A stretch of 5,794 nt of DNA from Pseudomonadota bacterium (GTDB lineage Bacteria > Pseudomonadota > Alphaproteobacteria > Sphingomonadales > Sphingomonadaceae), in contig JAEWIL010000012.1 of assembly GCA_023387085.1 (NCBI GenBank), positions 1 to 5,794 on the forward strand, written 5' to 3'. The translations under genes and the position numbers were made by a program. Under the pieces are notes generated by a model that saw only the letters and a program-made list of their open reading frames with translations, was not told the origin of the DNA and did not search any database. This document shows positions 1 through 5,479 of the stretch, piece by piece. The first letter of the stretch is position 1, and each line of letters begins with the position of its first letter.

Positions 1-1455
1 TGCGCCGGCATGGCTGCCGACATGTTCGAAACCTATGTCGTCACCGTCGGCGCCACCATGGTCCTCATCGCCCTTCTGCTCCGCGGCGCGGGCGACGCGC
101 TCGTTCCGTTGATGAGCCTGCCGCTGCTGATGGGCGGCGTCTGCATCATCACCTCGATCATCGGTACCTATTTCGTCCGCCTCGGCAGCGGAAAGAATGT
201 GATGGGGGCGATGTACAAGGGCTTTCTGGCCACAGCGCTCCTGTCGATTCCGGCGATCTGGTTCAGCACCACTTATGTGCTCACCGGAAGTCTCTCCGGC
301 GACATCGGCGCGAATATTGCGGGAACCGATTTCAGCGGCGCCGATCTTTTCAAATGCTCGCTGCTCGGTCTCGTGATCACCGGCCTGATCATCTGGATCA
401 CCGAATATTACACCGGCACCAACTATCGTCCGGTGCGTTCGATCGCCAAGGCGTCGGAAACGGGTCACGGCACCAACGTGATCCAGGGCCTTGCGATCAG
501 CCTTGAATCGACCGCGCTGCCCACGCTGGTGATCTGCGCGGGCATCATCATCGCCTATCAGATTGCGGGCATCATCGGCATCGCCTTCGGCGCCACTGCG
601 ATGCTGGCGCTCGCGGGCATGGTGGTTGCACTCGACGCTTATGGTCCGGTGACCGACAATGCCGGCGGCATCGCCGAAATGGCGGGCCTGGACGACAGTG
701 TGCGCGAAAAGACCGACCTGCTCGACGCGGTGGGCAACACGACCAAGGCGGTGACCAAGGGCTATGCCATCGGTTCGGCGGGCCTCGCCGCGCTCGTGCT
801 GTTCGGCACCTACACCGCCGACATCACCGAATATTCGGCGAAGCTCGGTATCGACGCGCCGCTGACCTTCTCGCTTTCGTCGCCCTATGTCATCGTCGGG
901 CTGCTGCTCGGCGCGCTGCTCCCCTACCTGTTCGGCGCGATGGGCATGACCGCGGTCGGCCGTGCGGCGGGCGATGTGGTGAAGGATGTCCGCGAACAGT
1001 TCGCGAACAACAAGGGCATCATGGACGGCACCAGCCGCCCTGATTATGCCCGCACGGTCGATCTCGTCACCAAGGCGGCGATCAAGGAAATGATCGTTCC
1101 GTCGCTGCTCCCTGTTCTCGCCCCGATCGTGGTGTATTTCGTGATCCGCGGCGTGGCCGGTCCGGCTGCGGCGCTCGAGGCGCTCGGCGCGCTCCTGCTC
1201 GGCGTCATCGTCGGCGGGCTGTTCGTCGCCGTCTCGATGACCTCGGGTGGCGGTGCATGGGACAATGCCAAGAAATATATCGAGGACGGCAACCACGGCG
1301 GCAAGGGCAGCGAGGCCCATAAGGCGGCCGTCACCGGCGACACGGTCGGCGATCCGTACAAGGACACTGCCGGTCCGGCGGTCAACCCGATGATCAAGAT
1401 CACCAATATCGTGGCGATCCTGCTCCTCGCGGCGCTGGCGCACGGCGCGGTCTGA
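1..1455 (+). CDS. hppA: H+-translocating pyrophosphatase, 5'-truncated by window edge
   Basis: This is an integral inner-membrane pump that couples hydrolysis of pyrophosphate to proton export. The window opens in frame inside the conserved CAGMAADMFETY block, so about 484 of roughly 700 residues are present; the true start lies to the left. Family landmarks seen in order are the DNAGGIAEMAGL acidic loop, DAVGNTTKAVTKG, and the C-terminal GGGAWDNAKKYIEDG plus GDTVGDPYKDTAGPAVNP, which belong to the Mg-pyrophosphate site. Long hydrophobic segments alternate throughout, and the last one runs almost to the TGA stop. The Lys in GNTTKA and the Thr three residues later are, in this family, the signature of the K+-independent type; K+-dependent enzymes have Ala there. 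Codon use is uniformly GC-rich with no lesion. A terminator follows 20 bases after the stop. Confidence 0.97.
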   Translation, partial: CAGMAADMFETYVVTVGATMVLIALLLRGAGDALVPLMSLPLLMGGVCIITSIIGTYFVRLGSGKNVMGAMYKGFLATALLSIPAIWFSTTYVLTGSLSGDIGANIAGTDFSGADLFKCSLLGLVITGLIIWITEYYTGTNYRPVRSIAKASETGHGTNVIQGLAISLESTALPTLVICAGIIIAYQIAGIIGIAFGATAMLALAGMVVALDAYGPVTDNAGGIAEMAGLDDSVREKTDLLDAVGNTTKAVTKGYAIGSAGLAALVLFGTYTADITEYSAKLGIDAPLTFSLSSPYVIVGLLLGALLPYLFGAMGMTAVGRAAGDVVKDVREQFANNKGIMDGTSRPDYARTVDLVTKAAIKEMIVPSLLPVLAPIVVYFVIRGVAGPAAALEALGALLLGVIVGGLFVAVSMTSGGGAWDNAKKYIEDGNHGGKGSEAHKAAVTGDTVGDPYKDTAGPAVNPMIKITNIVAILLLAALAHGAV

Positions 1456-1474
1456 TCCGCGCCGCGTCGCGGGT

Positions 1475-1511
1475 AAAAAAGCCCCGTCGGAGCGATCCGG
1501 CGGGGCTTTTT
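1475..1511. terminator. Bidirectional intrinsic terminator after hppA
   Basis: A ten-pair stem (1481-1490 with 1497-1506, one G-U pair) closes a six-base loop. It is flanked by six A on the left and five T on the right, so it can end hppA transcription and also transcription arriving on the minus strand. The remnant recombinase gene on the other strand stops only nine bases beyond it, so island DNA begins directly against this terminator. Confidence 0.92.
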
Positions 1512-1519
1512 CTTCAGCT

Positions 1520-2216
1520 CTAAAGCACCACTTCGGGGACAAAGCGGGGCACCGCGCCCGGCCACGTTTCGGGGGCTCCCGCGACCAGCACTTGGAGCAA
1601 ATTGCCGTTGGACCTGAGTACCCCAACCTTTAGCGGCGGTAATTTCCACCCTTAGCGCAAGCGTGCGGAGGTGGTCGCGGCCGATAGCCCCCTTCTCATT
1701 TTACATCCGCTGACGCGCGTCGCTGGCGAAGTTCGCCAGCATCTCTGGAGTGACCGCCTTCCAGCCCCCGGCGCTGAGCAAAGTCGTCGCGCGCGCCGCA
1801 TCGGCTTTCACCCGATCGCGTGTCGCCTTGAGAGTTGCTGCGCGCTCGTTGAGGTCCGGATCATTGACGTCGGCAATCCCGTTTCGATTGCATCATATAG
1901 TCGCTTCAACCTCAGATCGGTCTCAGTGGCGTGCTTGTTGAGTTCCGCGAGGGGGGGCTGCGCGTCGCCTGCTCCCGCCTGCGGTCCAGAACGGCGGACA
2001 GAATGGTTTCTAGCCGGTCGGGCAGCTCGTCCTCAAGACTTTTCGCGACCAGATCGTCCAGCTTCGCCATCGGTCCCGCCATGCCGGTGCAGGCGATCGC
2101 CCTGTCACCGCATGTCGGGGGTCGACACATATGTTCGGCCTGCCGCGCCATCGAGACACAACGATAGAGGGTTCCGCGCGCCCGTGATGGTCTGCGGGGC
2201 GGTCATGGCAATCTCC
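1520..2216 (-). pseudogene. Degraded C-terminal part of a zinc-ribbon serine recombinase
   Basis: Joined from three frames, this stretch reads as the C-terminal half of a large serine recombinase (resolvase, recombinase and zinc-ribbon type) that would have integrated or excised mobile DNA. Recognisable pieces in order are AMTAPQTI (about 2205), a Cys-containing remnant of the zinc ribbon ending ACTGMAGPM, KLDDLVAKSLEDEL, ETILSAVLDRRREQA, then ELNKHATETDLRLKRLYDAI, IADVNDPDLNERAATLKATR, TPEMLANFASDARQRM, GRDHLRTLALRVEI and finally NLLQVLVAG ending PRFVPEVVL with a TAG at 1520. Lesions are a frameshift at or near the run of seven G at 1951-1957, a second near 1875-1881, an in-frame TAA at 1701-1703, and a third frameshift near 1619-1628. 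The catalytic N-terminal resolvase domain is missing, so it cannot work. The 5' limit is approximate: the 100 bases before 2110 are only weakly recognisable. Confidence 0.8.
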
Positions 2217-2633
2217 GTACGGTCGGATTTTTTTTCGGCGCTGGAAGGAGCTCGTCGAAATAGCCGCGGAACCAGCACTGGAAGACCTCGATTTCTGCAT
2301 GCTGACCGGCACGCGATCGGGTCGGTCGTTGTCGACAAGTCACGCGGCGAGGTCGTGTTTGAGAGGTGGGCCGGGAGAGGGCCCAGGCTCACCGAGCAGC
2401 GATTCAAGCCGCTCCGACAGGCTTGGCGCTCGCTCGGGGGAGAGGCGGGCCTGCTGCGATGGTCGCGCAGCTCGTGGCGCGATGAACAACAATCCGACAT
2501 TCCGGGCCGCTCGTCGTGCGGTGGGGTAGAAAAATACCGATGGCGAAGATGGGATGCTGGTGTCGTTGCGGCTTTCGGGTTTGGGTCTGGCATCGCATCG
2601 CGAATCGCTGCCATCGTCGAACTTGCCAGAAGG
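2217..2633 (-). other. Unassigned interval with coding-like but startless minus-strand frame
   Basis: No gene can be called confidently here. Directly after the stop of the sigma-like gene, the same minus-strand frame stays open for 97 codons to a TGA at 2340-2342. Its composition is coding-like from about 2550 on (pieces TARRAARNVGLLFIAPRAAR, SLSERLESLLGEPGPSPG, and the ending PPLKHDLAA), but it has no ATG; two adjacent TTG codons at 2487-2492 are the best possible starts and lack a clear ribosome binding site. From about 2340 to 2220 another minus frame gives a protein-like piece, EIEVFQCWFRGYFDELLPAP. I recognise neither. They may be remnants of two genes joined by deletion beside the recombinase pseudogene. 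Confidence 0.35.
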
Positions 2634-2939
2634 CTATTTGGAGGGATCGCGGGCATGATCTTTCCTAGCCTTGCGAATTGCCAGCAACACCCTGACCATC
2701 TCCCGCTCGACGGCCTTTTCGCTAATGCCGAGCGGACGCGCGATACGGTCGTATCCGATATTGTCGAAGCGGTGCATCAGGAACACCTCGCGAGCGCGCG
2801 CTGGTAGGTGGGCAATGGCTTGCTCAACTCGCCTGATCTCCGGATCGACATTTTCGTCGCAGCTTGGAACGACCGGCATCGGGACGAGCAGGTGACAAAT
2901 GGCGCGCGCGAAACGGGCGGCCACGTTGTCGTCAGCCAT
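2634..2939 (-). CDS. Small sigma-70 region 4-like helix-turn-helix protein
   Basis: The 101-residue product is predicted to bind DNA. Residues about 35-90 form a sigma-70 region 4 of ECF type: IAHLPARAREVFLMHRFDNI is the first helical part, then YDRIARPLGISEKAVEREMV is the helix-turn-helix that in sigma factors reads the -35 box. The first 34 residues do not resemble sigma region 2, so the core-binding and -10-melting part is absent and it is unlikely to work as a full sigma factor. It could be an anti-activator, a transcription regulator or half of a split sigma. Its ATG overlaps the last eight bases of the upstream gene (ATGGCTGA), which implies translational coupling and a shared promoter near 3560-3590. 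A basic tail (RKARKDHARDPSK) ends the protein. Confidence 0.75.
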   Translation of the reverse strand: MADDNVAARFARAICHLLVPMPVVPSCDENVDPEIRRVEQAIAHLPARAREVFLMHRFDNIGYDRIARPLGISEKAVEREMVRVLLAIRKARKDHARDPSK

Positions 2940-3486
2940 GAGCTTTCGTCCGCTTGGGGTGCGGGTGACCAGTTACCCCCCGCACATGGTCGAGCAAGTC
3001 TCGGAGCATAGGCGGAATGTCCGACAGCGATGCGGGAGGCGGGGGCAGCGACCCATGCAGGTCCGGATTGCGCCAGACGCTATAGGGCGACAGGACGGTG
3101 GCCAGCCGCTCCAGACCCGGCGATTGATAATTCAGGCCGGTTGCGTTGGCATATGCCAGCGCCTTGCCCATGTGCAGGCCAATGTTCCTGGCGCACCATT
3201 CATCGGTAAAGCCCACATCGATGAGATGCGAGCTTAGCGCCATCTGGACCACGATCCCGGTTTGGTAAAGAAGGTCGCTCGTATTGGCGGAATGCAGCTC
3301 TTGAACCGCGAGGAAGAAGCTCTCGCCGTTTCGGTAGCGAGTTTCACTCAACACCCGGCCCGCACGTGATCTCACGAGTTCGGGGAAGTCGGTCCGCTGC
3401 TCCCCAAAGAACGGCGCAACCGGGGTGGCTAGCGATGTGATTCTCCTGACCGACTTCGATCGGGCGGTAGGGGTATTGTAGATCAT
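2932..3486 (-). CDS. Conserved-looking protein of unknown function, first gene of operon with sigma-like gene
   Basis: I do not recognise this 184-residue protein. It has no signal peptide or clear membrane segment. The N-terminal 35 residues are basic and probably unstructured (TARSKSVRRITS). The middle looks like an alpha-helical globular domain with several Trp, Cys and Tyr residues (QTGIVVQMALSSHLIDVGF, DEWCARNIGLHMGKALAYAN), and the C-terminus is Pro-rich and then basic (HPHPKRTKAHG). The start chosen is ATG 3484-3486 because GAGGGAGG lies five bases upstream; a longer version from a TTG at 3535-3537 lacks such a site. The gene overlaps the sigma-like gene by eight bases, so the two are probably made together and may interact. 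Codon use is coding-like throughout and there is no lesion. Confidence 0.72.
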   Translation of the reverse strand: MIYNTPTARSKSVRRITSLATPVAPFFGEQRTDFPELVRSRAGRVLSETRYRNGESFFLAVQELHSANTSDLLYQTGIVVQMALSSHLIDVGFTDEWCARNIGLHMGKALAYANATGLNYQSPGLERLATVLSPYSVWRNPDLHGSLPPPPASLSDIPPMLRDLLDHVRGVTGHPHPKRTKAHG

Positions 3487-3490
3487 GTCG

Positions 3491-3498
3491 CCTCCCTC
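3491..3498 (-). promoter_or_regulatory. Strong ribosome binding site that fixes the start of the 184-residue gene
   Basis: On the minus strand GAGGGAGG stands five bases before ATG 3484-3486. It supports that start over the upstream in-frame TTG. Confidence 0.7.
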
Positions 3499-3550
3499 GC
3501 TTGTGCGATTCGACCTCAGCTCATCATCCGCGGACAAACCGGCGCTTGTT

Positions 3551-3583
3551 TACGCTACCGTTTATACCATAAACGGTAGCGTA
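3551..3583. promoter_or_regulatory. Perfect 15+3+15 palindrome, probable operator of the RHH regulator
   Basis: Arms 3551-3565 (tacgctaccgtttat) and 3569-3583 are exact reverse complements around a three-base centre, acc. The site is AT-richer than its surroundings, lies between the two divergent genes, ends one base before the ATG of the ribbon-helix-helix gene and covers a likely minus-strand promoter. Symmetric sites of this kind are typical operators for small dimeric regulators; autoregulation by the adjacent RHH protein is the simplest reading. A role only as an RNA hairpin is possible, but there is no T-run on either strand. Confidence 0.8.
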
Positions 3584-3590
3584 TATGCAA
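3561..3590 (-). promoter_or_regulatory. Possible promoter for the minus-strand operon
   Basis: On the minus strand TTGCAT (3585-3590) and TATAAA (3561-3566) are separated by 18 bases, which fits a sigma-70 type promoter with a good -10 and a poor -35 box. It would give a leader of about 65-70 bases before ATG 3486. The palindrome occupies the spacer and the -10 box, so a bound repressor would block it. No equally convincing promoter was seen for the plus-strand gene. Confidence 0.45.
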
Positions 3591-3815
3591 ATAAGCGATT
3601 TGATTAACGCGATTCTCTTTGAGATTGAGCGCGAGGCCGATAGCGACGACGGCATGGGACGCCCGCCGCTCGGAATGAAAGCAACGACCATTCGGCTCTC
3701 GTTGGACACAATCCGACGAATTGAAGCGCTGGTTGGAAATCGGCAGCTTGCGAAATTTATTCGCGAGGCCGTCGAGCGGGAGCTTCGGCGGCGAGAAGAA
3801 GAGCAGAGACCCTAG
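3585..3815 (+). CDS. Ribbon-helix-helix DNA-binding protein (CopG/antitoxin-like)
   Basis: The 76-residue product has a C-terminal ribbon-helix-helix domain: strand KATTIRLSLD (residues about 32-41), helix DTIRRIEALVG, then QLAKFIREAVERELRRREEE. Such proteins bind palindromic operators as dimers, and many are antitoxins or autorepressors. Residues 1-30 form a helical, acidic extension (ISDLINAILFEIEREADSDD). The ATG at 3585 touches the palindrome and has no Shine-Dalgarno, so translation may be leaderless or start at ATG 3654 or 3675 instead, which would still keep the whole RHH domain. An AGGAGGT overlaps its stop codon and points to a formerly coupled downstream gene, so an antitoxin role with a lost toxin is possible but unproven. 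Confidence 0.75.
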   Translation: MQISDLINAILFEIEREADSDDGMGRPPLGMKATTIRLSLDTIRRIEALVGNRQLAKFIREAVERELRRREEEQRP

Positions 3816-3884
3816 GAGGTGCGGTTGCGCCGCTCACGTAATTTCGTCCGCCGCATTCTCGCCCGAACAAAGTGCGATGGGTAG
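3814..3884 (+). pseudogene. Ribosome binding site and truncated start of a gene coupled to the RHH gene
   Basis: AGGAGGT (3814-3820) overlaps the TAG stop of the RHH gene and is followed, after a five-base gap from its core, by a TTG at 3825. The frame reads MRRSRNFVRRILARTKCDG (TTG read as Met) and stops at 3882-3884. The strength and placement of the site suggest real initiation of a second gene in an RHH operon, and the sequence then runs into IS5-type transposase DNA, which would explain the early end. The product is not recognisable from so few residues. It may also be chance, since no ATG or GTG is well placed. Confidence 0.4.
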
Positions 3885-4112
3885 CCTCGAGGCGTCTCCG
3901 AAAACTGCCACTTTGCATAACCGAGGCGATGCGCCCGAACATCCCGACTATCGGCGCTACAAAGATCGAAACTGCATCGAGCGCACGTTTTGCAAGTTCA
4001 AGCAAAGCGCCGCATTGCCGCCCGTTACGTCAAACCCGTCCTGTCCTTCGAGAACTTCCTCAACTCAGCCGCTGTCTGACTATGGTTGACGTCTTTTGAC
4101 AACGCGGCTTAG
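3885..4112 (+). pseudogene. C-terminal fragment of an IS5-family transposase
   Basis: The stretch reads as the end of an IS5-type DDE transposase: HPDYRRYKDRNCIERTFCKF, then after a frameshift near 4003-4008 RRIAARYVKPVLSFENFLNS, AAV, an in-frame TGA at 4077-4079, LWLTSF and a TAG at 4110-4112. The Y-[RK]-x-R-[NH]-x-[IV]-E block supplies the catalytic Glu of this family, and K-x-x-RRIA-x-RY is its usual continuation. Everything upstream of it, including both catalytic Asp residues, is missing, so this is an inactive remnant. The left limit is uncertain; similarity is not visible before about 3890. No terminal inverted repeat of the parent element was identified. Confidence 0.75.
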
Positions 4113-4187
4113 TCTCGAGGCACTGATTTGTCGGCATTCAATACTATCACATGATACTCGACGCCGCGGAGGCCGCGAGCGAAGTGA
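4113..4187. other. Short intergenic interval with a spaced inverted repeat
   Basis: Between the IS5 fragment and the interrupted open frame no gene is seen. It contains most of the inverted repeat 4131-4140/4185-4194, described separately. Confidence 0.4.
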
Positions 4188-4194
4188 ATGCCGA
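4131..4194. repeat. Ten-base inverted repeat with GC-rich centre
   Basis: tcggcattca at 4131-4140 is the exact reverse complement of tgaatgccga at 4185-4194, 44 bases apart, and gccgcggaggccgcg lies between them. The right arm covers ATG 4188-4190. Possibilities are a recombination or IS end remnant, or an RNA structure. Chance cannot be excluded for a ten-base arm at this distance. Confidence 0.4.
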
Positions 4195-4274
4195 TTAATT
4201 TCGCTTTCACGCCAATCACACCTATATTGCCGCTGGACAAAGGTTGTCGCAGTACAAAGGCCGCAGCAACGCCA

Positions 4275-4278
4275 CCTT
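4275..4278. repeat. Target-site duplication, left copy (CCTT)
   Basis: CCTT immediately precedes the left end of the IS and is repeated directly after the right end at 5518-5521. Four-base duplications are usual for the IS407 group. Confidence 0.8.
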
Positions 4279-4322
4279 TGACGTGCTCCCCTGATTGTTA
4301 CCAGTCAGAGGTAGAGTCCGAC
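4279..4322. repeat. Left terminal inverted repeat of the IS
   Basis: Begins TGACGTGCTCCCCTGA and ends GTAGAGTCCGAC; it matches the reverse complement of 5473-5517, with a diverged middle and a one-base length difference. It contains the natural stop of orfB at 4305. Confidence 0.88.
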
Positions 4323-5194
4323 TCCTTCATGATGGTTGGTTGATGGGATGGCAATGGTCCTGGGGGCATGCCCCCAGGACCATTGGCCGGCGATCTCGGC
4401 GGGGGTTTGCCCGCCCAGTTTCGAGTGCGGCCTGACGTGATTATAATCGTGTCGCCAAGCCATAGCACGAAGCGGGCGTGCGCCAGCGACGTGAACAGGG
4501 TCTCGTTGAGGCATTCGTCGCGCAGGCGGCCGTTGAAGCTTTCAACGAAGCCGTTCTGCATCGGCTTCCCCGGCGCGATATAATGCCATTCGACCTGACG
4601 CTCCTGCGACCAGCGCAGGATCGCCGACGAGGTCAGTTCGGTGCCGTTGTCGCTGACGACCATGTGAGGCTTCCCCCGCAAGCCGATCAGCGTCGTCAGT
4701 TCCCGCGCAACGCGGATGCCCGACAGCGACGTATCGGCCACCAGCGCCAGACACTCCCGCGTAAAGTCATCAACGATGCACAGGATACGGAACCGCCGAC
4801 CGCACACCAGGCTGTCCGACACGAAGTCGAGCGACCAGCGCTGGTTCGGACCCTGCGGCAGTGCCATCGGTGCCCGCGTGCCCAAGGCCCGCTTGCGGCC
4901 ACCACGGCGGCGGACCCGTAGTCCCTCTTCGCAATAGATGCGCAGCAGCTTCTTGTGGTTCGGGCGCATGCCCTCCCGCGCCAGAAGATACCCCAGGCGA
5001 CGATAGCCGAACCGGCGGCGCTCGGCCGCCAGTTCGCGCAGGCGTTGCCGCAGAGCACCGTCATCCGGCCTCGTCGGCTCATATCTGATCACCCGGCGGC
5101 TCACGCCCACCAGGCTGCACGCCCGACGCTCGCTCAGCCCGTGATGGTCACGAGCATATGCGACGGCCTCCCGCTTGGCGCCGGGCGTCACCAT
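4305..5194 (-). pseudogene. IS3-family transposase orfB (DDE integrase core), frameshifted near its C-terminus
   Basis: orfB gives the catalytic half of the transposase, normally made as an OrfAB fusion. The first 60-70 residues hold a helix-turn-helix (SERRACSLVGVSRRVIRYEP) and FGYRRLGYLL. The integrase core follows with the complete DD(35)E triad: D123 in WSLDFVSD, D182 in VVSDNGTE and E218 in NGFVESFNGRLRDECLNE. At about 4460-4465 (residues 243-245) a single base is missing. As written, the frame leaves the conserved sequence and runs to a TAA at 4298, giving 298 residues with an unrelated tail. The original frame continues as MAWRHDYNHVRPHSKLGGQT and ends in TGA at 4305, inside the left repeat. 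Loss of the HDYN-x-x-RPH block probably inactivates the protein; a sequencing error is the alternative. Confidence 0.85.
4352..4385. repeat. Perfect 34 bp palindrome inside the end of orfB
   Basis: The sequence from 4352 to 4385 equals its own reverse complement, centred between 4368 and 4369 (core gggggcatgccccc), with no loop. It lies in the last part of orfB, about 70 bases from the left end of the IS, and in the original frame encodes residues around QWSWGHAPRTI. No T-run follows on either strand, so it is not a classical intrinsic terminator. Confidence 0.9.
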
Positions 5195-5454
5195 TTTTTT
5201 GATGTCAGATCTTTCAGCACCGCATTGTCGAGCATCGCTTCGGCCAGAAGCTTCTTCAGCTTCGCATTCTCGTCCTCTAGCGCACGAAGCCGCCGTGCCT
5301 CCGATACGTCCAGACCCCCGAACTTGGCCTTATACTTGTAGAAGGTCGCCGAGCTGATCCCGTGCCGACGGCACACATCCGCCGTCGACATCCCCGCCTC
5401 ATGCTCCTTCAATATCGCGATGATCTGCTCTTCGCTGAACCTGCTTCGCTTCAT
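5188..5454 (-). CDS. IS3-family transposase orfA (helix-turn-helix protein)
   Basis: The 88-residue OrfA binds the ends of the element and supplies the N-terminal part of the OrfAB transposase. Residues 1-45 are the Tnp_1-type helix-turn-helix (RFSEEQIIAILKEHEAG, TADVCRRHGISSATFYKYKA). Residues about 52-83 form a leucine-rich coiled coil for dimerisation (EARRLRALEDENAKLKKLLA). The ATG at 5452-5454 is preceded by AAGGAG at a normal distance. The frame ends TSKKW at a TGA and overlaps the orfB start by seven bases; the A7 run there allows a -1 slip into orfB. No lesion is visible. Confidence 0.93.
   Translation of the reverse strand: MKRSRFSEEQIIAILKEHEAGMSTADVCRRHGISSATFYKYKAKFGGLDVSEARRLRALEDENAKLKKLLAEAMLDNAVLKDLTSKKW
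5194..5200 (-). promoter_or_regulatory. A7 programmed -1 frameshift site between orfA and orfB
   Basis: On the minus strand the frame reads TCA AAA AAA TGG TGA, which places the heptamer A AAA AAA exactly in the canonical slippery register. After a -1 slip the next codon is the ATG of orfB, so the fusion runs LTSKKMVTPG. This is the known way IS3-family elements make OrfAB. Confidence 0.88.
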
Positions 5455-5457
5455 TAC

Positions 5458-5479
5458 GTCCGACTCCTTCGTGTCGGAC
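5458..5479 (-). promoter_or_regulatory. Hairpin enclosing the orfA ribosome binding site
   Basis: Seven-base arms gtccgac (5458-5464) and gtcggac (5473-5479) close an eight-base loop. In the minus-strand RNA the AAGGAG of orfA lies in the loop and at the stem edge, and ATG follows three bases after the stem. Transcripts entering from outside the IS would form it, which could lower transposase translation, as known for other IS elements. Confidence 0.6.

Noticed and set aside
1044..1649. 201-codon minus-strand open frame opposite the end of hppA
   Set aside because: Only its first 25 or so codons carry real signal (end of the recombinase remnant); the rest crosses the terminator and lies antisense to hppA.
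2105..2656. 183-codon minus-strand open frame
   Set aside because: The translation is low-complexity (Arg, Ser, Pro, Thr) and overlaps better pieces in other minus frames, including the recombinase remnant at its lower end.
1671..2807. 378-codon plus-strand open frame
   Set aside because: It is antisense to the recombinase remnant and the sigma-like gene, is very rich in Arg, Ser and Cys, shows no domain, and has no ribosome binding site; it is a GC-driven shadow.
3487..3537. Longer start of the 184-residue gene at TTG 3535-3537
   Set aside because: The ATG at 3484-3486 has a strong ribosome binding site and the extra 17 residues have none and look like leader sequence.
3524..3709. 61-codon minus-strand frame across the operator
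   Set aside because: Antisense to the RHH gene and passing through the palindrome; no domain or ribosome binding site.
4478..4921. 147-codon plus-strand open frame inside the IS
   Set aside because: Shadow of orfB on the opposite strand.
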